Positions 1 through 11,405 of a stretch of 64,000 nt of DNA are shown piece after piece. Source of the stretch: Ornithodoros turicata (taxonomy: Eukaryota > Arthropoda > Arachnida > Ixodida > Argasidae); contig NC_088201.1 of assembly GCF_037126465.1 (NCBI RefSeq), positions 231,218,258 to 231,282,257 on the forward strand. The letters are read 5' to 3'. A program made the position numbers and the translations under genes. Position 1 is the stretch's first letter. Each line of letters starts with the position of its first letter. The notes below the pieces were generated by a model. That model was not told the DNA's origin, ran no database searches, and worked only from the letters and a program-made list of their open reading frames with translations.

Positions 1-365
1 CCAAGAGCGTTGAAACGTAAGTGTAATGTCTTCAGTCTTCATTATACGTTGAGGTGCGTTGGATATGTGCAGTGCTAATTGGTCACGTGCATATCAAAGG
101 GTGTCACCCTTGGGTGACGCATGCCAGTGTTCGGAGTCCTTGCCAACTTGCCGTTTGCGGGGACGTGCACGGATCGTCGTATTCGATGATGCAATTAGAC
201 ATAGAATGGCAAACATAACGCAAATTATGAGAAAGATGCCACCCGCCATGTGTTCTTCTGTGTGGATGTGTGCGTGTGCGTCGTGTTATCTAATAATAAT
301 AAGAAAATAATAATAATAATTGTTATTATTATTATTATTCGTCTTACGCCCTAGCCACACGGCAC

Positions 366-648
366 ACTTAATGCATTATACGGAACGGCATTTACTTCAC
401 CGCCTAACCAACCATCATCTCGAATGATTTGATAAAAACTGGGGGTGTACACTTTTTTTTACAATTATGCAGCACATAATTGCAACCGAAAAGTCGTACG
501 CCCCGTGTTTTCAACCAATCAGGGCTGCGAACGATGTCATCCGAGGCGATGGTTGGTTATGAGATGATGTGATGTGATGTGATGGGAATAAAGAAAAAAA
601 TGGGGATTAAGAGATGAAGTAAATGCCATTGCGTTTAATGCATTAAGT
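366..648. mobile_element. diverged fold-back MITE, A-related (variant F)
   Basis: Ends are inverted copies of ACTTAATGCATTA followed by AACGGCATTTACTTCA-like sequence. The core keeps the MITE-A signature (CCAACCATCATCTCGAATGA, AATTATGCAGCACATAATTG centre, ATGGTTGGTTA on the right) but has many substitutions and a short TGATG expansion near 565-580. It looks like an old relative of the copy at 46503. Confidence 0.6.
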
Positions 649-2056
649 TTGCAGTGTGGCGCGGGGCATTACCTAGCGTGGCTTAGTACGCTGAAGGTCA
701 CTCTGTGACACTGGCCCGGAATTAAAGGGGGTGTGTTCCAGTCTCGCTGCTGGCGGCTTCTCTTCAAATGCCATCATGCAGGTGTACGTTGATGCTGCGT
801 GATGTACTTTAGAACGTATAGAACATGACCATTCGCGAAAGCGTACCGTTACTGTTTCCATTCTTGACGGTACAATGCTGCGAATTGCCGCCTCTGAATA
901 GACTACATTAATTAATTAATGTAATCGAATTAAGAAGAGAACCACAGTTTACCCGTTTGCTGTGCTACCAGTAACAACACCGGCCAGGGATGGGCATAAA
1001 TACATTTTTTTAGTATTTAAATATAAAAACTAAATACTTTATTGAAACGGGTATTTAAATACTCCTCATAAATACTTTTCAACATGAGTATTTAAATACA
1101 AAATATAAATACAGTATTTAATTACCGTAACTACTACCGTTACTGTCAGGAAGATGTCATCTAGGATTACAGAAATAACGATGACCATAACAACAAATCA
1201 GCGAGGAACAATAGCATTTATTGTTGGATTATCATGACGATTTTAATATTAGATGTTTCTCGAAGACTGCATCTAGGCATCTTCTGTTGAGCCTGTTGCG
1301 TGTGTCGTCTCTGGTAGCGTGGCAACACACCAATGAAAGGACCATGAGCCAATTCAGGGTACAAGCAAATGAAGTTAACTATTTACATAAGTACAAGAGT
1401 TGGATGATACAGAGAAACTGTTGGCGATCCGTGCAGCCTGCTCATCGTCGGTTGAGAGAAAGACGCCTGGGTCACTCTGGTCTCCGCTTATATCTGTTCG
1501 GTCGGCATGAGAAAGCATTCCCCGAATCCTTTGTTGGGTGCGAGAAACTGTGGCAGTGTCTTGGAGCAAATGTCTCTCGGACGGGTCCCCCAAAACAAGG
1601 AAAGGCGACACCTTCGTGGAACTGATGGCCATCTGCAGCCCGTCCCGGTGCCGAAACGTCTTCCACGAAAACTCGCGCAGATCGTGTTACACGTACACTT
1701 TTCTGCTACAGTGTAGGAACATAACAAGCCGTACAATTAGATTCGCAAACGAGAGGAGAGTCTCTACAGGTACCGATGAACAAATGATTGTATTAAATTT
1801 GACGAAGATGCTTCGTACAACAAGGTAATCGGGTAGACTTGACTGCTGTCCGCAACAACAGTGAAAATCTTGTCATCTAAAATGGTTTGTCGTATGCACA
1901 TGCTCATAGCGCAAACACAGCATAACTGTGTCGCCTTTATTCCCGAAAGGTGAAACGCAGGGCAACTTTGAGATATCAGTCAGTATATTCTGTATTTAGG
2001 AATATTTATAAAGTATTTACAACAATAAATACACGAAAATTGGTATTTAAATATAA

Positions 2057-2230
2057 AAAATAACAAAGACGGTTAAGAGCATCAACTGTTTACTAAAAAA
2101 CAAGACTTTCGTGCAGTATGCTGCACTTCTTCAGGTTTGAAGAAGTGCAGCCCACTGCATGAAAGTATTGTTTGTTTTTTTATGTATATAGTAAACAGTT
2201 GATGCTCTTCACCGTCTTTGTTATTTTTGA
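2057..2230. repeat. inverted tail-to-tail pair of Penelope-like element ends
   Basis: Arms run from AACAAAGACGGTTAAGAGC to the complementary GTCTTTGTTATT, meeting at 2135/2136. The minus arm carries an intact hammerhead-like core, the plus arm a mutated one (TTGAAGA). Sequence outside the core (AGTTGATGCTCTTAACCG-like, then TTTGTTATTTTT) recurs at 14455-14515 and 15325-15365, so this is a repeated terminal module rather than a chance hairpin. Confidence 0.55.
2101..2135 (-). ncRNA. hammerhead-ribozyme-like motif
   Basis: Read on the minus strand: CTGAAGA, one unpaired A, a 6-bp stem GTGCAG/CTGCAC closed by CATA, then CGAAAGT. This matches the CTGANGA-stem II-GAAA core. Hammerheads are known in Penelope-like retroelements. 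The unpaired A before stem II and the lack of an obvious stem III are departures from the canonical fold, so activity is uncertain. Confidence 0.45.
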
Positions 2231-2430
2231 TTCTGCATCGCCGGAAACTTGTACATTGTTTTTTCTTCACGTTCTACGATATTTAAATATAACTATAAAT
2301 TCACTTTCAAGTCTGTATTTAAATACAAAATATAAATACATGTATTCATATTTAACTAGTATTTCAAATACAATGTATTTAAATACTGCCTATCCCTGGC
2401 CACGGCTCCTACAGCGGTTGATATCAGCCA

Positions 2431-2680
2431 CAATCAAGGGTCGGGGGTATCGTGTATCGAAAGCAAGAAAAAATAACAAGAAAGAGAAGGCGGTCTGCCT
2501 GCCGAGACGGGCGGCAAGCTGCCACAGAGAGAGAGAGAGAAAAAAAAATACAAGAAAAAAAAAAGGGAAACACGAAAAAACGGGACACACCAACAAGACA
2601 CACGGCACATAGCGATGATACGTTCGGTGCAAAGTCCCGTGGCTGTGCCATCTGGTGGTCAGCTTCGGTTCACACCATAC
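2431..2680 (-). mobile_element. 5'-truncated retroposon (LINE tail family, copy 1)
   Basis: The minus-strand sequence aligns with the insert at 34264-34518: GGCTGTGCCATCTGGTGG-like start, CGATGATACG block, a CTCTCTCTC tract, GGCAGACCG block and GATACCCCCGACC end. No coding sequence is visible. The other copy is flanked by a 12-bp duplication, which supports retroposition. Confidence 0.5.
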
Positions 2681-2681
2681 A

Positions 2682-2930
2682 CACTCTTAAAAATGAACTT
2701 CACCGCATAGCACGCTCCCCGCCAACCATAGTCTCGAATGATATCGTTATCAACACTGATTTGTTGAAAACGGGAGGCGTACGCGTTTTTTGTGACAATT
2801 ATGAACAGCATAAGTGTCACAAAAAAGGCGTATACCTCCCGGTTTCAACGAATCAGGGCAGATAACCATATCATTGGAGGGGATGATTGGTTAGGAGCGT
2901 GCTATGGGGTGAAGTTCATTTTTAAGAGTG
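2682..2930. mobile_element. MITE-A copy, 249 bp, TSD CA
   Basis: Complete copy from CACTCTTAAAAATG to CATTTTTAAGAGTG, flanked by CA on both sides. Nearly the whole element is one inverted repeat around an ATTATGAACAGCATAAG spacer. Several arm mismatches (for example GGAGGGGATGATTGG on the right) make this one of the older A copies. Confidence 0.9.
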
Positions 2931-3735
2931 CACCATAATAAACTTCACCATAATAGCTTTCAGTTGGTCACATTTGTTGCAGCAGGTCACATATTTGCTA
3001 GTCACAGGTTTATTGTTCACAGTTACTTCAGTTCACAGCTGATCGCAGGTTGTTGGTCATGGGCTGGGGCTGCATAAAATTCGGGGAGTGTGTCATTAGT
3101 GATGTTACGTCGCAGCAGGTTAATGTATCATTGCTGACGTGAGCCGGGGCTTGAAATAAGAAAGGTCCCCACGTAGCTTGTGCACGTGAAGTACGGGGAG
3201 GGTGTGAGGATTGGGGTGTGTATCGGGGGATGGGGGTAAAATAACTCTCGGCACCCAGAGTAAGTTGAGAGTCGAAGAAGCAAGGGACGAAGTTCCGAAA
3301 TACTCAGTGCTATCAACAGAGGGGGCGACGTTCGAAGCGTGTAGCACGCATGGTGGCAATAATCCGTTAGCGACTCTCTTAGGGAGGAGTTGGGGGAGGA
3401 GTTGCGATCCAAGAATAACTGGGTCTTAAGCCGCGCTCTGTGCGGTTATCTTACAAATTTCAGGTGGAGGTTACAAGCACCAGAGGGGGATATGTATGGA
3501 AATCCCTCTTCGGGGAGTGCACGCAAAAAAAAAAAAAAAAAGAAAATGCTACAAAGTGGCAGCTTGGCGAGACCTACCCATTGGGTCATCCAGAACCGCA
3601 AAAATGGGGGTGAGGGGGAGGTCCTTATTACGGTAATGTTGTATAGCAGGTGGACGTTGCATTGCTGGCATGTGTCTAAAGCTGAAATAGCGCTTGCCCC
3701 CCCCCCCCCCCCCCCGCCTTGTAGCGGGTTGTGCA

Positions 3736-3984
3736 CACTCTTAAAAATGAACTTCACCGCATTGCACTCTCTTAGCCAACCATTATCTCGAATGATATTG
3801 ATATCTGCCCTGATTTGTTGAAAACGGGAGGAGTATGCCTTTTTTGTGACAATTATGAACAGCATAAGTGTCATAAAAAAGGCGTACGCCTCCCGTTCTC
3901 AACAAATCAGGGCAGATAACGATATCATTCGAGATAATGGTTGGCTAGGAGCGTGCTATGTGGTGAAGTTCATTTTCAAGAGTG
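3736..3984. mobile_element. MITE-A copy, 249 bp
   Basis: Complete and full length. The flanking dinucleotides are CA on the left and TA on the right, the only full copy here whose flanks disagree. Its arms share the CATTATC/GATAATG variant. Confidence 0.9.
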
Positions 3985-4524
3985 TAGAGCACGGGCTCGA
4001 GTTTACCCGAAAGCCCGGTCCCGTCCGTGTGCCGGGCCTGGCCAGGTAAACCTTTTTTCTTTTTTTTTTTTGTGCGGACCTGGGCTGGGCTCAGGCCTGT
4101 ACATTGCCGGGTCGAGGTTGGGCTCGAGCCTGTGTTACCCCACTTTTAGTTAGCCACGGTCAACGTTTACAGCCCGCTACATTGGGCAGGCCTGGAACAG
4201 GCTTGGTTGCCTACGAATTTCTCGGGGCGGGCACGGGCCGGGAAACCTATAGAAAGTCGTGGGGCTTGGGCCTGGCCAGGTATGGAGCTGTCGCGGGCTT
4301 AGCCCGGACGGGTAAATCAAAAGAAGGCCGGTGCGGGCTTGAGCCTAACAATGCGGCCCGTCCAGTTCTCTACTTTGAAAGTCTTAGTACAGTGCTGGAC
4401 AAACGTTTTCAGAACACCGCTCCGGCGTATTCCATCCTCAGAGCGACACGGCAGCAGCGAAAGGGACCGTACGGGCGTACAGACATGCGGCTAAGTAACC
4501 CAGACACCTGCTCAGAAGTTCGTA
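3985..4524. other. GC-rich low-complexity interspersed sequence
   Basis: Runs of GGGCTTGAGCC / GCCCGGTCC type text, resembling hAT subterminal repeats known from other genomes, but I cannot fix termini or a target duplication. No gene seen. Confidence 0.3.
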
Positions 4525-5017
4525 CACTCTTAAAAAAAGGGTGTACTTTAACTCCATTTTTGCCACATACAGGGTGTTCAAAATTAAGCTTTCACTAGCA
4601 GTTTATAAATAGGCGAACAAAAAAAAAACTGGTGCTACTTTTTCTGTTCCTTGAGTAAGAAACAGGTGCTACATAATTAGCAGCACCTGTTTCTTACACA
4701 AGTAGCGTAAAAGTTATCATCCGGATTCCTGTCATCGCTGTGTTTGCGTAGCTTAATTTTGAACACCCTGTATATAACACCCTTTTGGACAGTACAATTG
4801 CGCTCAAAAGGGTGTCTCCTCACTCCCTCAACGGAGTAGCATTACACCTTTCTCTTTACTAGAGAGTAATATTACTCCCCTGCAGGAAGAAAGGTGTTAT
4901 GCTACTCCCATGAGCGAGTGAGGAGACACCCTTTTGAGCGTCATTGTACTCTCCAAAAAGGGTGTTATATATGTGGAAAAAAAAAAGAGTTAAAGTAAAC
5001 CCCTTTTTTTAAGAGTG
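4525..5017. mobile_element. CACT-type MITE (family H), TSD TA
   Basis: Ends CACTCTTAAAAAAAGGGTG and CCCCTTTTTTTAAGAGTG, flanked by TA/TA. The interior holds further inverted blocks (CTCAAAAGGGTGTCTCCTCA and its complement). A mariner-like element is nested at 4570-4770; removing it with one TA rejoins the left arm (TTTTTGCCACATA) with ATAACACCC. Confidence 0.8.
4570..4770. mobile_element. Tc1/mariner-type MITE nested in H, TSD TA
   Basis: Inverted ends CAGGGTGTTCAAAATTAAGC / GCTTAATTTTGAACACCCTG with TA on both sides. The middle is a hairpin made of GAGTAAGAAACAGGTGCTAC and its complement, a module also seen at 37315-37385 in a different element. Confidence 0.8.
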
Positions 5018-5065
5018 TATGGTACCATTCGCTGCTAGCGCGTATAACTCGATTCCTCGATCCCG

Positions 5066-5575
5066 TGTTAGCACCGCAAAGCAACTGCGGCTATGAGCGG
5101 CGTACAGACGTGGACAGATGGAGAGAGGACAGCAGGAAGGAGTGGGGGACATGAGGGGGGTTAGTATGAGTCCTGGGCCTACTTCAGGGGGAAACTGTGC
5201 CTACATTCGTCTGAAAAGTCTTCGGAAAACTGAGGGAAAACCTCAGACAGCACAGCGGGTGACAGGATTCGAACCCGTGTCACCTCCCACACTCTTAAAA
5301 ATGAACTTCACCACAAAGCACGCTCCCAGCCAACCATCACCCCGAATGACGACGTTCTCGCCCTAGATTTGTTGAAAACGGGAGGAGGAGCCTATTTTGT
5401 GCCGTGCATAATGAGCACAAAATAGGCTCCTCCTCCCGTTCTCAACAAATCTAGGGCGAGAACGTTATCATTCGGGGTGATGGTTGGCTGGGAGCGTGCT
5501 TTGTGGTGAAGTTCATTTCTAAGAGTGCAGTCTCGGCTTTGAAAGCGATCATCCTAACCACTATGCCACTAGCTA
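5066..5575 (-). mobile_element. Ruka-like tRNA-derived SINE, interrupted by MITE-B
   Basis: On the minus strand the tRNA-like head (CTAACCACTATGCCAC complement, B box GGTTCGAATCC-like) leads into the GAGGTTTTCCCTCAG body and a 3' part ending near GCCGCTCATAGCC. A MITE sits exactly between ACCTCCCA and GTCTCGGC; the same junction is uninterrupted in the SINEs at 47752 and 13208. Confidence 0.75.
5290..5527. mobile_element. MITE-B copy, 238 bp, TSD CA
   Basis: Complete B copy: outer 60 bp like A, inner arms GGAGGAGGAGCCTATTTTGTG and complement. Both arms carry CTAGATTTG in place of the commoner CCTGATTTG. CA flanks both ends, and the surrounding SINE proves that a single CA was the target. Confidence 0.95.
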
Positions 5576-5930
5576 CCCACTCACACTGTGACCCATGACA
5601 CTATCCACTCACCCATGGCACTCTGGGGAAGGAATGCTCCAGAGCGTGCTCCGTAAACTTTTGTCCAGCACTGCACAGAAATGGTTTTGCAAATGCAAAT
5701 TGTTTCATAAGCTATTTGGAATTACATATATTCTTCACCTGGGTAGTGGGGTCTGGAAAAAATTACTGGCCACGACCGCCTACAACCCTTGCATACTTGA
5801 CGTGCGAGGGAAATCGAGGGCAGAATTGACACGTAACGCGGAGATACGGCAGAGCCGAACGAGTGTTAGCGCAAAGCAATGAAATATATTAACGTGATCG
5901 GTACGCATTCACGCATGTTACGCCTGCTAC

Positions 5931-6366
5931 CAGTGGCATAGCGAGACCTTCAAGGTATAAGAGGGGCGGGGGGGGGGGGGTGCTCCCCACGAAAACACGC
6001 CCCCGCCCCCCCGCTCATACCGCGTGCGACAACACACACATACTTGCGCACACTGCAAAATGCGGATCAAAAAAGAGTTGAGTTGAACGTTCACAATATG
6101 ATTTCATGTACATATACACTGCCATGACCAATGAGGTGGTGTCACGAGTTTGAAAAGCTCATACTCTGAAAACCACTTGCTGCTTAGATGGACGCCATAA
6201 ACTGCAAGCGCTTTCGCGATCATCACACTGGTCCCCCCCTCCCCCCACACGCAAACACACACATTATGTTATCCTCGAATTTGCACGATTTGCGTGAGTC
6301 GCTCCGTGGCAGGTAGGGGGGGCTCGAGCCCCCCCCCCCATTAGCCCCTCGGTGGCTAGGCCACTG
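5931..6366. mobile_element. hAT-like element
   Basis: Starts CAGTGGCATAGCGAG and ends GGTGGCTAGGCCACTG. Flanking octamers CCTGCTAC and CCTACAAC agree at 6 of 8. The interior has G- and C-homopolymer runs and no recognisable coding sequence. Confidence 0.6.
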
Positions 6367-6548
6367 CCTACAACACAGCCAGGACACTAAATAAAGAAGA
6401 TTTGAAATAAAAGAAGAAGAAATAAAAGAACTAAAGAAGATACATTCCTTTGGCAGAGCTAGGTCAAAGTTTCGCCGCGAGATGGCGAAAGACTGTTCCA
6501 CTTAACGTCAAGAGCGGCGAGAAAGCAGGGAGCTGGTGATAATTGATC

Positions 6549-6664
6549 TTCATAACGAACCCTGAGACTGGGGAAAAAACACATTAAACAGGAGTCTCAA
6601 ACACAGCTGTGTTTGAGACTCCTGTTTAATGTGTTCTTCCCCCAGTCTCAGGGTTTCTTATGAA
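6549..6664. repeat. perfect-centre palindrome, 58-bp arms
   Basis: Two arms meet without spacer at CACAG/CTGTG (centre 6606/6607), with a few mismatches near the outer ends. The text (CCCTGAGACTGGGG...) is not related to the MITEs. Its no-loop geometry resembles the other tail-to-tail inverted repeats at 2057 and 35740. Confidence 0.8.
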
Positions 6665-6707
6665 GAACTGTTTTATTGCCAGCGTGACGCCCACGTTGTG
6701 AGTGCCA

Positions 6708-6956
6708 CACTCTTAAAAATGAACTTCACCGCATAGCACGCTCCGAGCCAACCATCATCTCCAATGATATCATTATCTGCCCTGATTTGCAGATAACGGG
6801 AGGCGTACGACGTTTCTGTGACAAGTATGAACAGTATAAGTGTCACAAAAATGGCGTACGCCTCCCGTTTTCAACAAATCAGGGCAGATAACGATATCAT
6901 TCGAGATGATGGTTGGCTAGGAGCGTGCTATCTGGTGAAGTTCATTTTTAAGAGTG
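6708..6956. mobile_element. MITE-A copy, 249 bp, TSD CA
   Basis: Complete; CA/CA flanks. Arms carry the CATCATC/GATGATG variant symmetrically. Left inner arm has a local change (GCAGATAACGGGAGG for TTGAAAACGGGAGG). Confidence 0.92.
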
Positions 6957-7422
6957 CAGTGGTGGATCAAGGGCAAAAGAACTTGTTCCAAGGAGCAGGG
7001 GTTTTTCATCAAGCGATTACCTCATACGGGACACGGAAGAGAAGAGGACGGGCATGCACGCGATAAGTGAGGCCGCGATGTTCAAACTTTCTTTCCTTTT
7101 TTTTTTCTTTTCGCGCGTGTGTCGCGCGCAGGTGGTCGTGCGTCTCGTCTACAGTGTGCCGTAAGCACTGTGCGTAATGAGACTTGAGCTGCGACGTCAT
7201 GTTTGGTCACGTGACACTGGAAAATATATTGCCGCGTCGGAGTCACAATGGAAGCGAATGCTGTGAGTTGTTGCTGTATATGCGTGCAATTACAAAAGGA
7301 AATTGTAAAAAAATAAATAAAAATGAAACATGCTGCTGCCTCATTCGGCCCGCAGTAAGACGCCTATATGGCGCATCCCAATGTCCTCCAATGTTACGTG
7401 GCTCCAAGGTGCTCAAAGGCTG

Positions 7423-7813
7423 CACTGTAAACTGAAAAAACACCCTTATGGGTGTAAATGGCTTGTCCTATAACTGACACCACAGTTTACACCGTATGGT
7501 CTTGGAACACCCTCTTTAGAGGGTGTATTCTGTGTAAAACACCCTTTGAAAGAGTGCTTTTCCTTGAAAATGCCGTGTTTTGCACCCTTTATACACCCTT
7601 TTAGGAGGGTGTTTAACAATCTTACACCCCCATAAAAGGGTGTTTAAAGGGTGCAAAAGAAGGCATTTTCAAGGAAAAGCACCCTTTCAAAGGGTGTTTT
7701 ACACAGAATACACCCTCTAAAAGGGGTGTTCTAGACCATACGGTGTAAAAAGTGGTGTCAGTTATATAGGACAAACCACTTACACCCATAAGGGTGATTT
7801 TCAGTTTACAGTG
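7423..7813. mobile_element. CACT-type fold-back MITE (family G), TSD TG
   Basis: 391-bp near-complete palindrome from CACTGTAAACTGAAAA to TTTTCAGTTTACAGTG with TG on both sides. Arms are built from repeated ACACCCTTT/AAAGGGTGT words in both orientations. Confidence 0.85.
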
Positions 7814-9183
7814 TGCGCGTGACGTCATCAGCTGCAAGGGCATCATTGTATTGTGCGGTTCTAAATGCACTTTGCCGAACCGCGCGTGGCCAAAGCAAAC
7901 TCTAGAAAGCACGCGCGGGTCGCGCGCTGTGCACAGACCGCGCATCGTACCTTGAATGCTATAGCATTCCATTCACAAAACAAACCCGTGCGACACCGCC
8001 GGGAGCGTCCACGAAACCCCATCCGGCGCGGGGCAAAACTTCTCCCGGATCTTCTTCTTCTTCTTCAACTTCTCCGGAGTTCTCCCAATGAGATTCGCCA
8101 TTAGTGAACATACCAGATAAAATATATTGGCGAACATAGTTTCTTTAGTGAACGAGGTAGAAGTGATTTAATAATAATGACATCATGTTATGTTATCTAA
8201 TAACGAGTGGTACATTTTGCTTGGGCAACCGGCAAGCCACAGCTGATTGTTGAGCGGAAGGGTGTTAATATACGTATTACATACGACGTAAAGGTCTGGA
8301 AGCGGATTTGACTAATGGTACGAACGTACTCCGAAATAGTCCGTACGTCGTTATTTCGTGTGACTGATGCACCAAAACCAATGGTTATATATACGGCAGG
8401 TGTACAGAGATCCGCCACACTGAGTCTGTAAAATTTCTGATAGGTGCATGTAGCTGGAAGTGCGCGCTGGAGCGCTGTTATACGGGTGTATCCGCGCGGA
8501 TATCCGCGATCAGAGGCGGAGAGTTTTCAGTTTTCCCGGGGGGGGGGGAGGCAAGGGCGCACCGCGAAGTAAGTTCTCTGGTGTGGGGGAGGGGGTATGT
8601 TTATTAAGAAAAAAAGAAAGGTAATCCAGATGCATGTCGGCTTGTTATTCCAAAAAAAGGTGAAAGGGGAAGACAATAAAGGCAAAGAAAAGAAGAACGC
8701 ACAAGAAAACAAAAAGACGGAAAGAAAAGGAAAAGAAAAATGAAGAACACAAAACTAAAGCTGAAGAATCACACACTCTGGCGGGATCCTATGATGTATG
8801 CAGAACTGGTATCGAAATAAGAGGAAGGAATAACAAAACAAAAAGAAAACAGAGGGAACATAAACAGTGAACATGTGCACAACTGAAGGCACTACGCCTT
8901 CGAAAACTGAGTGCAAAAGCAACAAAATGCATTGAATCCTCGGTGTTTGACGCGAAATGCGCGCAATATAATGAATATGGTCAATGAAATGGAGCAGCGG
9001 GAGTTGAACCCTCTCTCAACGGATATGCGTTCCGAAGATCCTACCGTTACAACTCACCTGCAGCTGCTGGTACCTTTTCGACTGCTTCGTTTCATTGATC
9101 TGATTGCTTTGGGCGAAATTCAGGCTATGTGTTGTGCCATCCTCTATGTTTCTTCGCTTCACCTTCTACTGTGATAATGAGTA
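7814..9183. other. no gene or classified repeat seen
   Basis: Mixed sequence with a G-run at 8540, purine-rich stretches (8590-8860) and a CTTCTTCTTC tract near 8050. Reading frames are short and carry no domain I recognise. Confidence 0.4.
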
Positions 9184-9529
9184 CACTCTTAAAAATGAAC
9201 TTCACGACATAGCACACTCCTAGCCAACCATTATCTCGAATGATATCGTTATCTGCCCTGATTTGTTGAAAACAGGGGGCGTACGCCTTTTCTGTGACAA
9301 TTATGAACAGCACGCTCCTAGCCAGCCATAATCTCGAATGATATCGTTATCTGCCCCGATTTGTTGAAAACGGGAGGCGTACGCCTTTTTGTGACACTTA
9401 TGCTGTTCATAATTGTCACAGAAATGGCGTACGCCCCCCGTTTTCAACAAATCAGGGCAGATAACGATATCATTCGAGATAATGGTTGGCTAGGAGCGTG
9501 CTACGCGGTGAAGTTCATTTTTAAGAGTG
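9184..9529. mobile_element. MITE-A copy with internal arm duplication, 346 bp, TSD TA
   Basis: Termini and TA flanks are normal, but 97 extra bases repeat the left arm: after ATTATGAACAG the sequence jumps back to CACGCTCCTAGCCAGCC and reads the arm again. The second copy differs from the first (CATAATC versus CATTATC; CGGGAGGC versus CAGGGGGC), so it was copied from a different A element or diverged later. Confidence 0.9.
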
Positions 9530-10407
9530 TATGGTGGGCGGATACATATTTTACAAATTGCAAGATGCATTTTTGGGCTTGGTGCCTCTTCGCTCTTTTG
9601 ACCCGGGCGCGCCGAGCCCCAAAGGTTGGTGTCAGTCTCTTAGCGGGACTTCCCGGGGAGGCGGCGCCACCCCTAGTTCATGTTCCGGGGGGGGGGGGAG
9701 CCTTGCCCCCCCACACACACACAGTCGTCGCCTATGTCCGCGGCGCATCGTTGTTTACGGATATAATTATAACGTACTGAAATCCGCAGGGATAAAGTAC
9801 GGACAAAATCGCTGGCATCAACTGTTCTGCAGCGTCATGGCGCATGCTAAGGCGTCCTGCGGAAACTCCTAAAATATCCGCTCTGTACGAAAACTATCTG
9901 ACTTAAGCTACGTTGCCCTGTTGGTCGCCACAGCGTTTCTCATTCGTAGGAAGCCGATACACACCCGCTCACCACATTTCAGATATACGCACTACTTTAT
10001 TCATGAATGACCGACGCACCATGAATGACCGACAGACGATTACGACGTTGCGCACCGCCGTGCGCGTACTACGGTGGCGCCACTTACACACATTGACGAC
10101 GGGCACGTCAGCTGACGATGACCATGACGCTGACAACAATACCCGCCCGATCGCCGATGCGGTCGCGGATCTTTTATGTCCCGGTACAGTGCGGATGCGT
10201 TTACTGTCCATGTCATCCGCGCACACCTCCACGTACGGCCGTATACAACAGCTATCAACCAGGAATGTCACGGGAGATCCAAAACGAAGGATGATGTCAA
10301 GAAACTGTTCTGAGTCTGAAAACGCAGAAACCCGTTGCTAAGTCATCGGAATGCAGGCGAGCGGGACGACTCAAGCAGCTCCATGGCTTTATCAACAAGT
10401 ATCTATA
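9530..10407. other. no gene seen
   Basis: GC-rich start with a G-run at 9690 and a CACACACA tract, then mixed sequence. Overlapping frames on both strands at 9913-10341 lack any recognisable domain or splice structure. Confidence 0.4.
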
Positions 10408-10651
10408 CAGGGTGTTTCACCTATAAGGTGATAAAAAATTATAACTGGCCACGTACTCGCCGGAGGATCGTCGGACTTTCGGTATTTACCTTCTGGAAAC
10501 TTTTGCCATCCTTGAGGAAGGCTTTGAACAATTTTTAATTGCGGTAAATTTTTTTTCAATTGAACTTTGAAAATTGCGAACCTCACTTTTTTTTACAGAA
10601 ATATGATGCCTTCACGGATAACCGCAAACACAACAAAAACTATGCACACTA

Positions 10652-10882
10652 CACCCTTAAAAATGAACTTCACCGCATAGCACGCTTTTAGCCAACCACA
10701 ATCTCGAATGATATGGTTATCTGCCCTGATTTGTTGAAAACGGGAGGCGTACGCCTTTTTTGTGACACTTATGCTGTTCATAATTGTCACAGAAAAGGCG
10801 TACGCCACCCGTTTTCAACAAATCATTTGAGATGATGGTTGGCTAGGAGCGTGCTGTGCGGTGAAGTTCATTTTTAAGAGTG
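10652..10882. mobile_element. MITE-A copy, 231 bp, TSD TA
   Basis: Nested in the large fold-back. Starts CACCCTTAAAAATG (one substitution in the tip); the right arm lacks about 18 bp after CAACAAATCA, including the GGGCAGATAACGATATCA block. Confidence 0.9.
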
Positions 10883-11405
10883 TATCGCAACGGAAATAGT
10901 CTAAAAAAATAGTAAAAATTACGCTTTAGCCCCGCCTGCTTGATTTTCGTAGAGAAGCGCGCGCGAAATCTGCGTCTAGACGAGAAAGTGTCCCCGCCTT
11001 CATTTGTCCTGGCTTCTTTGTGATAAGACGGTTGTTTCGTTTTCTTTGTGACAAATCGGTTGTCACCAGCATCAAGGTCAACGCGGCGCAAAAAAGGTAA
11101 AACAAGAGGCGGGAGCGCTTCCTCCTCTCCCCGCAAATGCCATGCGCTTTTCTTTGCGACAATCAAGCAGGCGGGGCTAAAGCCAAATTTTGAAAATTTT
11201 TTAAAAACTATTTCTGTTGCGATACTGCGCATAGTTTCGGTTGGGTGTGTAGTTATCCGTGGAGGCCTTCATATTTCTGTAAAAAAAAAAAAAAAAGTGA
11301 GGTTCGACTGGCAATTTTCAAAGTTCAATTGGAAAAAAATAAATTTGCCGCATTTAAAAATTGTCCGAAGCCTCCCTGAATGGTGGCAAAAGTTTTCACA
11401 AGGTA

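Larger units (their letters stand above)
985..2398. mobile_element. hAT-like non-autonomous element
   Basis: Left end CAGGGATGGGCATAAATAC and right end GTATTTAAATACTGCCTATCCCTG are inverted, the usual hAT start. Subterminal TATTTAAATA repeats fill both ends. The flanking octamers (ACACCGGC left, GCCACGGC right) agree at only 5 of 8 bases, so the duplication is eroded or the call is imprecise. No transposase is recognisable in the interior. A hammerhead-bearing inverted pair is nested near the right end. Confidence 0.65.

Noticed and set aside
9913..10341. Overlapping 142- and 100-codon frames on opposite strands
   Set aside because: No domain, no splice signals that I trust, and both strands open equally, as expected by chance in GC-rich text.
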